Shown: one piece after another, positions 14,845-23,883 of the stretch | How positions within the stretch are numbered: the first letter of the stretch is position 1 | Layout: every line of letters begins with the position of its first letter | Assembly (NCBI GenBank): GCA_019416285.1 | Contig: DXXM01000025.1 | Coordinates: forward strand, 1-48,916 | Direction: 5' to 3' | DNA length: 48,916 bases | DNA from: Bacteroidales bacterium | GTDB lineage: Bacteria > Bacteroidota > Bacteroidia > Bacteroidales > Muribaculaceae | Notes under the pieces: generated by a model | Database searches by the model: none | What the model saw: the letters and a program-made list of their open reading frames with translations, nothing else | What the model was told of the DNA's origin: nothing | Program-made: the position numbers and the translations under genes

Positions 14845-15753
14845 ATGTTTTCCGACAATCATAACAAGGCTCCCCGGAAGTCATGGACTACCGCCAAGGG
14901 GCTTGCATCGCTCTTCCGCGCGCCGCGCGGAGGCATCATACTCTCGCTGGCGCTCATCATTGTAGCCACTCTTGTCACCGTCAGAAGCTGCTCCTCACCC
15001 GTCATCCACAACGGCTACGAGTATGTCCGCGGTCGCGGCGACACCATCAACATCGCCATCGACTATTCCCCGATGTCAATCTATCGCTACGGCGATTCGC
15101 TCGCAGGCTTCAACTATGAGATGATGAAGGAAATGGCGGTGCTCTATGGCGACAACGTGAAGTTCTATCCCATTGCGTCGGTCAACGAGGCCCTCGACGA
15201 CCTCCAGCGCGGAGTCTACGATGTGGTTGTCTCCGACCTCCCTGTCACCGCCTCCCGCCGCAAGAATTTCCGCTTCACCGAGCCTGTCTATCTCGACAAT
15301 CAGGTGCTCATAAGTCTTGACACCACCATCCGCTCACGCCTCGACCTTGCGGGCAAGGAGGTATGGGCCATGGAAAACTCCCCCGCAGCCGAGCGACTGC
15401 GCAATCTCTCGCATGAAATCGGCGACACCATCTATATACGTCACGACTCGATTCACAGCGCCGAGCAGCTTTTCATGCTGACGGCCATGGGGAAGGTGCC
15501 CCGAGCGGTCATAAATTCCGCAAAAGCCGCGCATCTTGCCAAGGATTATCCCGACGTCGACATCTCTACCCCCGTATCCTTCACCCAGTTCCAGTCGTGG
15601 GTGGTCAATAAAAATAATCCCGCCCTCGCCGACTCCATCGACGCCCGCATCCGCCGCTTCAAGACCACACCCCAATACGCCGCCCTTGTCGACCGCTACC
15701 TCCTCCACGCCGCCGAAACCGTCGTTTCCACGGATTCTATAGCTATTCGGTAA
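14845..15753 (+). CDS. Membrane-anchored solute-binding (SBP_bac_3/MltF-like) protein
   Basis: A 302-residue protein with a positively charged N-terminus and a single hydrophobic segment at about 30-52 (GGIILSLALIIVATLVTV), which anchors a periplasmic domain. That domain is of the family-3 solute-binding type: DTINIAIDYSPMSIY, GFNYEMMKEMAVLYG, VYDVVVSDLPVTASRRKNFRFTEPVYLDNQVLI. It resembles the binding half of the lytic transglycosylase MltF, but no transglycosylase domain follows. The ligand is unknown. The start codon lies against a strong terminator hairpin; no other good start is seen upstream, and later codons would cut the anchor. Confidence 0.8.
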   Translation: MFSDNHNKAPRKSWTTAKGLASLFRAPRGGIILSLALIIVATLVTVRSCSSPVIHNGYEYVRGRGDTINIAIDYSPMSIYRYGDSLAGFNYEMMKEMAVLYGDNVKFYPIASVNEALDDLQRGVYDVVVSDLPVTASRRKNFRFTEPVYLDNQVLISLDTTIRSRLDLAGKEVWAMENSPAAERLRNLSHEIGDTIYIRHDSIHSAEQLFMLTAMGKVPRAVINSAKAAHLAKDYPDVDISTPVSFTQFQSWVVNKNNPALADSIDARIRRFKTTPQYAALVDRYLLHAAETVVSTDSIAIR

Positions 15754-15790
15754 ATAAATAATCAACGTGAGTTCGATATGAGAATATGAC

Positions 15791-15857
15791 CATTCAGTAA
15801 TAAAATAATCAGCCATTCAGTTTTGTGCTAAATGGCTGATTGCGTTATTATTGAATG
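15791..15857. terminator. Bidirectional terminator
   Basis: CATTCAGTAATAA (15791-15803) pairs with TTATTATTGAATG (15845-15857) with one mismatch, and AATCAGCCATT (15807-15817) with AATGGCTGATT (15831-15841). It lies between the convergent solute-binding and MACPF genes. Confidence 0.75.
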
Positions 15858-15944
15858 TGTGAATTATTATATCTAGTTCTCGTTAATATGATGTAGTTTA
15901 ATAATTCTCAGTGGATATGCGTATTTTATTAAATGTTAAAGCGG

Positions 15945-17552
15945 TTACAAGGCATTTATAATATACTTTTGTTCGAATAAATCACTAAAAGAGATGGTTG
16001 CAGGTGCTAATGATTCAAGGGGAATTTTAAATGCATATTGGTCTATATACCTTTTATCGTTTGGAATAGAAAATCCTACCTTGTCTATTTCATCAATAAT
16101 GTAAAGTATATTGTTGTGAACCATTCTTTTATATGAAGTAAAGTGGTTAACTAGGTTTGCATAATCGCCTTTTTCTCCTATTTGTTTTCTTGAATTTCCA
16201 CTGGGTAAGAAACCTATAACACGCAAACCCCAAATTTCACTTTTTTTACACCATTTGATAATTGCCTCGATATCATTATCGGTACCATCGCTAGCCTGAT
16301 GATAAAACATTGTATCAGATAAATGAATAACTGAATTATTACGCGTGACTAAACATTGACGAAGTAATAATGGGGAATTACCTTGCAGAATAAATGTCCT
16401 AATATAAGGCTCTATTTGTTCGGTATTATTTATAATGTAGCCATTTATATAAGAGGATATTGCTTTTTTTAAGTTATCTTCTAAAATGAAATCTGTCATT
16501 GGTATTAGGCCGTCATCGTTAAATTCTATTAAGGTAGTATTATTCTTGTTCTCAAGAGATGCCATCCAGCTACTCAAATCAATTTGAGTAGTGCCAACTT
16601 CTGTAGGAATGGTAAAACTTGGAAAAGCTGGACTTCCTCCAAGGGCTTTGATAGACATTTTAACAGATGAAAATTGTTTAGTAGTGGATAGTGTACTGGT
16701 TGTGCCTCTTCCTAATGATAGCGAAGCATTATCACTTCCCGTATTCCCTAATTTAAATGAACTATTAATCTCGCTATTCATATCTCGAGTCTTGATTTCT
16801 GTAGTAGCTGATTTTATATATCTTCCTGCATATAGAGCCGAGATTTTGCCTCCTGTAGTAAAATCGCGAACAATAAATCCTCCATAATTTTTGAAAAATT
16901 CATAAGGATGAAGACAATGTAATTCCTCTGAAAATATAGAATCTAAGTAATTATCTATAATTTTGTTCTTGATGTTAGAGCTATATTGCATCCGATAACA
17001 TGAATCCCGTGAAACTACACTTAATTCACCAAAAACGTAGTTGTCGTTTTGTGTTATATCAGAAGTAAATATATCTGTATAATTAGTTTTATTACCAATT
17101 GAAAAAACACCCAAATTCAGATTAAATCCGCCTGAGACTTTTTTTGTTATAGTTGACTTTGAGATATAATCGTCAAAATTAGTATATGCAAAAAAATTTG
17201 CTTCGTGATTTTTGTTCTTCCAAGTATTTATGTAGGATGGAATATCTCGTGATAATTTGGCAATATCAATAACTCGATGTCCTATATTTCGTGTATCTTC
17301 TATTGGAAATAATGATGTTCTGTAGGAAAAGCCTAAATAGTCAGAGTGAAATAATTGTATTGCACTCCTAGATATAGATTTACTCTTTGTATTTATTACG
17401 GGTTTCCAAGGAAAATTTGGATCGCGTTCTAGAATGGTTTCTTCTATTTGAAGATTGGTGTTATTAGTAGTAAAACTATCTTCTAATATAGTTTCTTGGC
17501 ATGATAAAAGGGAAAATGAGAGAAATGCAAAAATTGATAATCTAGATATCAT
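15945..17552 (-). CDS. MACPF-domain lipoprotein, possible antibacterial toxin
   Basis: A 535-residue secreted protein. The signal peptide ends in a lipobox (FSLLSC, cysteine 18). The membrane-attack-complex/perforin signature is at residues 223-235 (YGGFIVRDFTTGG), after a region with the LGFSYRTSLFP motif at 73-83 and before a long polar stretch typical of the membrane-inserting hairpins. The C-terminal 170 residues (from about 365) are a separate domain. MACPF lipoproteins of Bacteroidales include BSAP proteins, which kill related strains by pore formation. The gene overlaps the preceding small lipoprotein gene by four bases (ATGA). It is visibly AT-rich, unlike its flanks, which suggests acquisition. 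The antibacterial role is inferred from family; other MACPF lipoproteins may have different targets. Confidence 0.82.
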   Translation of the reverse strand: MISRLSIFAFLSFSLLSCQETILEDSFTTNNTNLQIEETILERDPNFPWKPVINTKSKSISRSAIQLFHSDYLGFSYRTSLFPIEDTRNIGHRVIDIAKLSRDIPSYINTWKNKNHEANFFAYTNFDDYISKSTITKKVSGGFNLNLGVFSIGNKTNYTDIFTSDITQNDNYVFGELSVVSRDSCYRMQYSSNIKNKIIDNYLDSIFSEELHCLHPYEFFKNYGGFIVRDFTTGGKISALYAGRYIKSATTEIKTRDMNSEINSSFKLGNTGSDNASLSLGRGTTSTLSTTKQFSSVKMSIKALGGSPAFPSFTIPTEVGTTQIDLSSWMASLENKNNTTLIEFNDDGLIPMTDFILEDNLKKAISSYINGYIINNTEQIEPYIRTFILQGNSPLLLRQCLVTRNNSVIHLSDTMFYHQASDGTDNDIEAIIKWCKKSEIWGLRVIGFLPSGNSRKQIGEKGDYANLVNHFTSYKRMVHNNILYIIDEIDKVGFSIPNDKRYIDQYAFKIPLESLAPATISFSDLFEQKYIINAL

Positions 17553-17959
17553 AACTTAATAGCTTTTAAATTAAGAGTTGATTCATATTTCGTTTTAGGC
17601 TCTCTAATAATTTCAAATTTTTCTTTAGAAATATTCTTTGTCCACCAATCGCCTGTAATATCTCTTGCTCCCTCTCCATAAAAGGAGATAACATCACCTC
17701 TTAGAGAATATTGAAAGGTGCCACCATCGATTATTTTATTCATTGAAATGTCTTCAAAAGTTCTATAATCTCCGATATTATTATCGTGAAATGTAATTCG
17801 TATATACAAAATATCTTTTTGCGGCTCATTTGGAATGGTAAGAGTACCATTCCAAATGGAATTGGATAGAAAAGCATCAGATAAAAATATTTCATCATTA
17901 CCGCAACCACAGCAGATATATGATGCTAATAATACAGGAATAAGAATATTTTTTTTCAT
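17549..17959 (-). CDS. Small lipoprotein paired with the MACPF protein
   Basis: A 136-residue protein starting MKKNILIPVLLASYICCGC, a lipoprotein-type signal with cysteines at 16, 17 and 19. The mature part is predicted mostly beta: SIWNGTLTIP, ILYIRITFHDNN, GGTFQYSLRGDVISFYG, EKFEIIREP, STLNLKAIKL. That could be a small barrel or lipocalin-like fold. I recognise no family. The start at 17959 is supported by a TACCTTTG promoter box 27 bases upstream. Its stop overlaps the MACPF start (ATGA), so the two are made together. It could be an immunity factor, a chaperone or a second component; none is shown. Confidence 0.7.
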   Translation of the reverse strand: MKKNILIPVLLASYICCGCGNDEIFLSDAFLSNSIWNGTLTIPNEPQKDILYIRITFHDNNIGDYRTFEDISMNKIIDGGTFQYSLRGDVISFYGEGARDITGDWWTKNISKEKFEIIREPKTKYESTLNLKAIKL

Positions 17960-17985
17960 AACAAGATTGATTAGATTATACCCTA

Positions 17986-17993
17986 CAAAGGTA
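17986..17993 (-). promoter_or_regulatory. -7 box of the MACPF cassette
   Basis: Reverse strand TACCTTTG is a perfect -7 box 27 bases before the small lipoprotein start. The -33 box is not clear. Confidence 0.6.
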
Positions 17994-18160
17994 TGAAAAA
18001 TATACATAAGATAAAAATCAACAAATTTTATAAACAAGGTGTTATTATAGTACAGCATCCTGATACGATGGGCGTCGGAATGTCGGCGGCATTGGTCACG
18101 GTTCAACTGAATGATAATTTAGAAACAATTTCAACTATTAATCCAAAAACATAAGTCGTT

Positions 18161-18715
18161 ATGAAAACGCTCATTGAAAAATTCTGGGGTCAGACCCGCT
18201 ATTGGTGGGTTGTCCTCCTTGCAGGTATCCTGATGGTGATCTGCGGATTCGCATATTGGTTCTGGCCGGTTGCAGGTTATGCGGTTGCCTCACAGATTTT
18301 CGGCTGGCTTCTTGTCCTTGTCGGCATCGTCCAGCTTCTCGTAGCCTCCGGCCCTGACCGCGGCAAAGGCTGGGGATGGTGGCTCGCTGGCGGCATCATC
18401 GATATTTTCATCGGTTTCATGCTCGTGCGCAGTATCGTTCTCTCTGAAATGGTATTCCCCTATTTTATTGCTTTCATCTTTATATACTGGGGCATCAGCG
18501 CTATCTGCAGCTCGGTAGTCCAGAGCGGACGCCGCTACTGGTGGCTCTATCTCATCAACGGTATTCTCCTCATGCTCATCGGTTTCTTCTTCATCGAGGC
18601 CGGTTGGATTCAGGACATGGCCATGACAAGCTTCCTCACTTCACTCGCATTTATCTACTGGGGATTCTCACTCGCCATGCTCTCCTACGACATGAAACCC
18701 GTCTACCGCAGATAA
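18161..18715 (+). CDS. HdeD-like (DUF308) membrane protein
   Basis: A 184-residue protein with six hydrophobic helices in pairs (WWVVLLAGILMVICGFAYWFWP; IFGWLLVLVGIVQLLVA; WWLAGGIIDIFIGFML; FPYFIAFIFIYWGISAICSSVV; WWLYLINGILLMLIGFFFI; FLTSLAFIYWGFSLAMLSY), the three-fold repeated pattern of the HdeD/DUF308 family. The family is linked to acid or envelope stress in enterobacteria; its role in Bacteroidota is not known. It stands alone between the AT-rich MACPF cassette and a long intergenic region, and is followed by a hairpin at 18771-18801. Confidence 0.85.
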   Translation: MKTLIEKFWGQTRYWWVVLLAGILMVICGFAYWFWPVAGYAVASQIFGWLLVLVGIVQLLVASGPDRGKGWGWWLAGGIIDIFIGFMLVRSIVLSEMVFPYFIAFIFIYWGISAICSSVVQSGRRYWWLYLINGILLMLIGFFFIEAGWIQDMAMTSFLTSLAFIYWGFSLAMLSYDMKPVYRR

Positions 18716-18770
18716 CACCCCCCGCAGCATAAAAGTATGCTTTGCAATTATTAAGATTAATGATACATCC

Positions 18771-18801
18771 AGGGCCGCTGATTATTCGCTTCAGCGGTCC
18801 T
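18771..18801 (+). terminator. Hairpin after the HdeD-like gene
   Basis: AGGGCCGCTGA (18771-18781) pairs with TCAGCGGTCCT (18791-18801) with one G-T pair, followed by GATTCTTTA. The T run is short. Confidence 0.55.
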
Positions 18802-19002
18802 GATTCTTTATGTGATTGAAACATCCGCGGGAGAGAGGCCACCGCATGCGATAGCCCTACATCTGAAAATTCTCTTCTGTCACTCCTGCCGCTTCTGTCG
18901 TTATGTGCCCGTGATTCCTGCCATACTTCCGGCCGCCTATTAAGAGATGTATCCATTAAAAATATTTTTACGGAAAATCAATATAAAATACATTAATATT
19001 CG

Positions 19003-19320
19003 TATCTTTGCAAGACCCGCCGCCCAAGAGTGGGGATATGCGGGCTATTTTTTCTAAAGGCGTTTACTGAAACGTAATCTTTTGGTCTCGAACTTCGCAA
19101 CTTCAATGACCTATCGAAAGAGACGGCAACGTGGACGCTCACGGGAGATGCATATAATCTTCAACACGGATTATACCCTGTCGGTAAGACCGGTATTTTC
19201 TGTATATGGTTTTATATACATCCTTGGCGTGGGCTGGCTGGGTTGCTTATCCTGATAGGTGGGCAATGCGAAGGCCTGAGACCGGGATGAGCTTAAGTAC
19301 AGACTCCCATGCCTTTTTTA
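19003..19320 (+). ncRNA. Candidate structured RNA or leader upstream of the LRR gene
   Basis: TATCTTTG at 19003-19010 is a -7 box. After it come, in order, CCCGC/GCGGG (19016-19044) with a T-rich tail, GTCTC/GAGAC (19085-19124), CGTG/CACG (19130-19143), ATAATC/GATTAT (19154-19174), CGGT/ACCG (19182-19192), TGTATAT/ATATACA (19201-19220), and GGCAATG/CATGCC with GGGA/TCCC (19262-19314) ending in six T residues. No convincing gene lies in the 658-base gap 18716-19373. The density of hairpins and a terminator-like end suggest a non-coding RNA or an attenuated leader. I match it to no known RNA family. Confidence 0.4.
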
Positions 19321-19373
19321 TTATACGCTACTCTCGGTCAGGGGATGTCTATCGGGAATTCAATTTCTTGCAT

Positions 19374-22300
19374 ATGAAAAGATTATTATTGCCTGTGGTG
19401 TTGAGCTTCATGTTGACGCCCCCGGTATTTCCGATTGGGCTTGAGAAAGAAATTAACGGTGCTTATTATTCTATTGAAGATATTGGCAACGATGAGTACG
19501 AAGCTGTCCTGAGGGGCATATCTAAGGAAGTGACGGATTTTGTTTTCCAATCCACTGTTTCCTGGGAAACAGGTGCCAGCGCGAAGGTCGTCGGAATTGT
19601 GGACGGTTGTTTTCGCGGGCTGGAAAATCTCCGTACAATTACGTTCAAAGAAAGCTGGACTGACAAATATGACAGCTATTTTCAAGGTGAGTTCAACGGA
19701 TGTACGTCCTTGCAAAAGATTATAGGTCTGAATTATGTTTTACGTGATCATCAAAATTTGAATTTTGAGGGATGTCGTAGTCTTGACACATCTTTTGATT
19801 GGTTGCCTGACGATATTTTTATCAATGAGTTAAAATGCTCGCTTGAATATGGAGAAAGAGTAGAGATACCGCTTATACATATAAATAGCATGATCGGATC
19901 AGCCGAATTCAGCGGCTGGAGTCCGGTTAAATTTGTAGTGGATTCTTTTGAGTCGAAGGATAATTATTATAAGATACTTAATGATGTTGGCTTTGGCTGG
20001 GAGAACCTTGCAGAAATAGAAGTCAAACGGCCTTATAAATTCCGTAATACATTGATTTCTGCTCCTGAACTCAAAAGTATTGAAATTGATGCTGATGTAA
20101 CCAATATATTAGGTTTTATGGACTGTCCGCGCCTGGAAACGATTGATATGGTAAATGTGGACTATTATCAGGAAGATTGCGTGATTGAAAGAGCGGATGA
20201 AAGGGAACTTAATTTTGTTATAAACGGTGTCCCTGATTTACGGAAATGTCGGTTTCCCTACATAAATTACATACAGACTATGGATTTGACTTCAACAAGA
20301 ATCCCCAATGCTTGTAAATTGCCCGACCTTAGTGTTCTGAATGGTTATAATGTGTACTTTGAATCAGGGGCTACTTTTCCGAAAAGCCTTGAAAAATTGG
20401 ATTTAGGATATTCTTATATTGGCGATAGTATAACTTTATCTTTACCCAATGTGGAAGCATTGAGATTAGAGAATCTCCGTGGAATAAAATATTTGAATCT
20501 ATGGGATTGTCCGAAAGTAGAGGATGGATGTGCGGATTTTAATATTTATGATGAATCCGAGGATGCGGGCTACAGAAGTATAGAAACTATAATTCAGCCT
20601 AAAAACTGTAGGTCGGTAGGATCCTATATCAGTTCATTTCCAAAATTAAAGGTTTTCGGATTTGGTGATAAGGTGGAATATCTGCCAGAGATAAAGGATT
20701 GTCCGTTACTTAAAGATATAATCTACGGTGGAACACTCGACCGGTGGATGGATATGACTTTTCCATGCTACCATCAGTATTTGACAGTCAGCACTACCGA
20801 ATTATCACTTCCGGGTATTGAGCGTTTGTGGTATGGTGACGGCTGCAATATGACGAAGTATTTGACAGATCTGGTAGTTTTGGATAGTGATCGGACAAAA
20901 GTTTCACCAGCCGCCTTTAGCGGTTATGAAGGTCTTGAATCAGTATTTATTACTTGTGACACAATCGGACAGGGTGCATTTCGCAGCTGTCCGAACCTGA
21001 GCGATGTCGTATTTCAAGGCTCTTTTATCGAAACGCTCGCTTTGAGTGAATGTCGGTCTGTTCGCCAATTAACATTAGGTGAAAAATTCAAAAAGGCTAT
21101 ATACAGGGCTTTTGAAAACGCAGGTCCTTATAACCTGTTTTTCATGGGTAGTGTGGATGAGTGGGCTGAGGTTGAATTTGTGAATAATTGGTCTGACCGC
21201 GGTCATGAACATCATTGGAGTGGAAATTTAGAAAAAAGCATAAGCCCTACGCAAAATACCTTAAGTTTCCATATAGGAAACATTCCGGTTGTGCAGCTTT
21301 CGGTAGGGAAGGTAAAAAAAGTGGGCCCCGGAACATTTTCAGGTGTGAAATCTTTGAAAAGCGTGGAGATTGACGGCTCGGAGCCTGTTTCATTAGGCGA
21401 TTATGCTTTCAGTGATTGTCCGGAACTGGAATCTGTAAAAATCCGGCATAAATCCCGAAGTGGCGATTCTGAAATAACGATAGGCGAAAAGACATTTTTC
21501 AACGATGTCAAATTGAGAGATATTGATTTCATCAATAGAGTGGATGAAGTCGGTACGGATGCTTTTGAGAATACGGCTTGGTATGATAATAGTCCTGACG
21601 GACTCGTATATATCGGTTCGACGGCCTACAGATACAAAGGTTTGGGTGCAGGGCATGTAAGCATAAATTGCGGAACGCGATATATTGCGGGTAATTGCTT
21701 CTCAGGCCAAAGAGATATTCTCTCCGTAGATGTTCCGGACGGTATGTTGAAAATCGGTAATGAGGCATTTTATCGGTGTGATAATATAAGAAATTTCGTA
21801 GTTCCGGAATCTGTTGCAGAACTCAGAAGTATTCCGGATAAATGTACGGACATTTCCTTCAAAGATGGAGAGGAACCATTGTCTGTTGATTTAAATGTAT
21901 TCTGTGATTCGCTCAGAAGGTTATATATAGGGCGAGAAATTAACGGTCCCACCTCCGGTTTTATGGGGTATCTGCCAAATCTTCACACATTAACCTTTGG
22001 GAAAAATATTACAAAACTGACCTCAGAAATGGTTTCTTCCGATGATTTCGCTTATCCTGTCCTGACTACACTGGAAGTCCTCGCTCCTGTTCCTCCGGCT
22101 CTTCAATATGAGAAACATGAAATATGGAATGAGGAAACGGGAAATTATGAGGAAGTCGAGGAGTGTGTGTCGCTAAAGGCGTTTGATCCTGCGAAAGTAA
22201 GATTGCTTGTACCCGCCGAATCTGTCGACCTGTATAAGAATACTTCGGAATGGAATAAATTTTATAATATAGATACCTCCGGAATTGATACGGTTTTGAA

Positions 22301-22421
22301 TGATGGTAACACGACTGTAAAGGCCTGCTATGATCTTCAGGGACGTTCTGTGAATGATAATTTTAAAGGGGTAGTAATTGAGATTCTTTCAGATGGCACT
22401 GTAAGAAAACGTATATACTGA
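19374..22421 (+). CDS. Secreted leucine-rich-repeat (BspA-like) protein
   Basis: A 1015-residue secreted protein. A signal peptide (MKRLLLPVVLSFMLTPPVFPIG) is followed by degenerate LRR_5/BspA-type repeats, clearest in the second half: AFRSCPNLSDVVFQG, TFSGVKSLKSVEIDG, AFSDCPELESVKI, TFFNDVKLRDIDF, CFSGQRDILSVDVPDG, AFYRCDNIRNFVVPESV. The last 31 residues (CYDLQGRSVNDNFKGVVIEI ... RKRIY) resemble the C-terminal sorting domain pattern of type 9 secretion substrates. Such proteins bind host or bacterial surfaces. The first half keeps the strand rhythm but little of the consensus. The gene is noticeably AT-richer than the neighbouring core genes. The start is chosen for the signal peptide; the frame is open further upstream. 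Confidence 0.8.
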   Translation: MKRLLLPVVLSFMLTPPVFPIGLEKEINGAYYSIEDIGNDEYEAVLRGISKEVTDFVFQSTVSWETGASAKVVGIVDGCFRGLENLRTITFKESWTDKYDSYFQGEFNGCTSLQKIIGLNYVLRDHQNLNFEGCRSLDTSFDWLPDDIFINELKCSLEYGERVEIPLIHINSMIGSAEFSGWSPVKFVVDSFESKDNYYKILNDVGFGWENLAEIEVKRPYKFRNTLISAPELKSIEIDADVTNILGFMDCPRLETIDMVNVDYYQEDCVIERADERELNFVINGVPDLRKCRFPYINYIQTMDLTSTRIPNACKLPDLSVLNGYNVYFESGATFPKSLEKLDLGYSYIGDSITLSLPNVEALRLENLRGIKYLNLWDCPKVEDGCADFNIYDESEDAGYRSIETIIQPKNCRSVGSYISSFPKLKVFGFGDKVEYLPEIKDCPLLKDIIYGGTLDRWMDMTFPCYHQYLTVSTTELSLPGIERLWYGDGCNMTKYLTDLVVLDSDRTKVSPAAFSGYEGLESVFITCDTIGQGAFRSCPNLSDVVFQGSFIETLALSECRSVRQLTLGEKFKKAIYRAFENAGPYNLFFMGSVDEWAEVEFVNNWSDRGHEHHWSGNLEKSISPTQNTLSFHIGNIPVVQLSVGKVKKVGPGTFSGVKSLKSVEIDGSEPVSLGDYAFSDCPELESVKIRHKSRSGDSEITIGEKTFFNDVKLRDIDFINRVDEVGTDAFENTAWYDNSPDGLVYIGSTAYRYKGLGAGHVSINCGTRYIAGNCFSGQRDILSVDVPDGMLKIGNEAFYRCDNIRNFVVPESVAELRSIPDKCTDISFKDGEEPLSVDLNVFCDSLRRLYIGREINGPTSGFMGYLPNLHTLTFGKNITKLTSEMVSSDDFAYPVLTTLEVLAPVPPALQYEKHEIWNEETGNYEEVEECVSLKAFDPAKVRLLVPAESVDLYKNTSEWNKFYNIDTSGIDTVLNDGNTTVKACYDLQGRSVNDNFKGVVIEILSDGTVRKRIY

Positions 22422-22441
22422 TAAACCTGATTCAACGCAAG

Positions 22442-22505
22442 CCGGGATAAGGGAAGCCGTGAGGATGTGGAATAAGTCACATTTCTATGGCTTATCTTAT
22501 CCCGG
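22442..22505 (+). terminator. Terminator after the LRR gene
   Basis: CCGGGATAAG (22442-22451) is exactly inverted as CTTATCCCGG (22496-22505), with inner AAGCC/GGCTT and GATGTG/CACATT stems. Confidence 0.7.
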
Positions 22506-22553
22506 ATTTGTGTTAATATGCGTGAACCTTTTCGCGGTTTCTGTCGGATTTGC

Positions 22554-22561
22554 TAAATTTG
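22554..22561 (+). promoter_or_regulatory. -7 box of rarA
   Basis: TAAATTTG lies eight bases before the ATG at 22570, so the transcript would be nearly leaderless. It supports that start rather than the in-frame upstream codons. Confidence 0.5.
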
Positions 22562-22569
22562 CATTTACT

Positions 22570-23883
22570 ATGAATCAGCCTCTTGCCGAGCGCCTGCGTC
22601 CGCGCTCTCTCGACGATTATATAGGACAGCTCCACCTCGTAGGGCCCGGCGGGGTGGTCAGACGCATGATTGAGTCAGGCCGCGTTTCCTCCTTTATCCT
22701 CTGGGGCCCTCCCGGAGTGGGAAAAACCACACTCGCACGCATCATAGCAAATTCGGTAAACGCTCCTTTCTACACTCTTTCGGCCGTCAATTCCGGTGTC
22801 AAGGAGGTGCGCGAGGTGCTCGACCGCTGTCGCGCCGACTCGATGAACATGTTCACCGGCGGCCGCCCCATTCTGTTTATCGACGAAATCCACCGCTTCA
22901 GCAAAAACCAGCAGGACAGCCTGCTCGGGGCTGTCGAGAGCGGTGTGGTGACGCTCATAGGTGCCACTACCGAAAATCCCTCGTTTGAAGTCATACGCCC
23001 TCTGCTCTCACGCGCCCAGGTCTACACTCTGCGCCCGCTCGAAGCCGCTGACCTCCAGCTGCTTCTTGACCGCGCCGTCGGAAACGACGAGGTGTTGCGT
23101 TCTCACGGCGTCGAGATTGAGGAAACTACGGCGCTTTTCCGTTTTGCCGGAGGCGACGCCCGCAAGCTGCTCAATATCCTTGACCTGCTCGAACAGTCGA
23201 CACCTCAAGGGGAGCCTGTCGTAATCAACGACAAGGTGGTGACCGACCGCCTTCAGGAAAATCCCGCCGCCTACGACAAGAACGGCGAGATGCACTACGA
23301 CATTATCTCAGCTTTCATCAAAAGCGTCCGTGGCAGTGACCCCGATGCGGCGCTCTACTGGCTCGCGCGCATGATTCACGGCGGGGAGGACCCCGAGTTC
23401 ATAGCCAGACGTCTGATGATACTTTCCGCAGAGGACATAGGCCTCGCAAACCCCAATGCGCTCCTGCTCGCCAACGCGACTTTCGACATGATACGGAAAA
23501 TAGGTATGCCCGAGGGCCGAATACCGCTTGCCGAGTGTACGGTCTACCTCGCCCTGTCGCCAAAAAGCAATTCCGCATACATAGGAATAGCCAACGCATT
23601 GGCCGAAGTCGAGAAGAGCGGCGACCTCCCCGTGCCGCTCCATCTGCGCAACGCCCCCACATCGCTCATGAAAGAGATGGGCTACGGCCGCGACTACAAA
23701 TACTCCCACGACTATCCCGGCAACTTCGTTGTCCAGCAGTTCATGCCCGACCAGTTGGGCCACCGCCAGTTCTGGACCCCCTGCGACAACCCCGCCGAAA
23801 TGCGCTCCGCCGCCCTCCAGAACCAACGCTGGCAGCAATCGTCCAAGCAGGGAGATAATAATAGTAAAAAAGAGGAAGTCTGA
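22570..23883 (+). CDS. rarA: Replication-associated recombination protein A
   Basis: A 437-residue AAA+ ATPase of the RarA/MgsA/WRNIP1 family, which acts at stalled replication forks. It opens MNQPLAERLRPRSLDDYIGQ, with Walker A GPPGVGKTT, Walker B LFIDEIHRF and sensor 1 LIGATTENPSFEV. The C-terminal part has the tetramerization domain with YDIISAFIKSVRGSDPDAALYWLARM and the conserved HDYPGNFVVQQFMPD. The length is normal. Its final codons (KKEEV, stop) are part of the downstream terminator stem. It stands as a single-gene unit facing fmt. Confidence 0.97.
   Translation: MNQPLAERLRPRSLDDYIGQLHLVGPGGVVRRMIESGRVSSFILWGPPGVGKTTLARIIANSVNAPFYTLSAVNSGVKEVREVLDRCRADSMNMFTGGRPILFIDEIHRFSKNQQDSLLGAVESGVVTLIGATTENPSFEVIRPLLSRAQVYTLRPLEAADLQLLLDRAVGNDEVLRSHGVEIEETTALFRFAGGDARKLLNILDLLEQSTPQGEPVVINDKVVTDRLQENPAAYDKNGEMHYDIISAFIKSVRGSDPDAALYWLARMIHGGEDPEFIARRLMILSAEDIGLANPNALLLANATFDMIRKIGMPEGRIPLAECTVYLALSPKSNSAYIGIANALAEVEKSGDLPVPLHLRNAPTSLMKEMGYGRDYKYSHDYPGNFVVQQFMPDQLGHRQFWTPCDNPAEMRSAALQNQRWQQSSKQGDNNSKKEEV

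Noticed and set aside
19078..19290. Open frame without a start codon (contains LTGDAYNLQHGLYPVG)
   Set aside because: No start codon and a stop upstream; the stretch is dominated by hairpins. Kept only as an alternative in the structured-RNA finding.
19262..19320. CTGAGA motif suggesting a TPP riboswitch
   Set aside because: The remaining conserved TPP elements are missing and the next gene is an LRR surface protein, not a thiamine gene.
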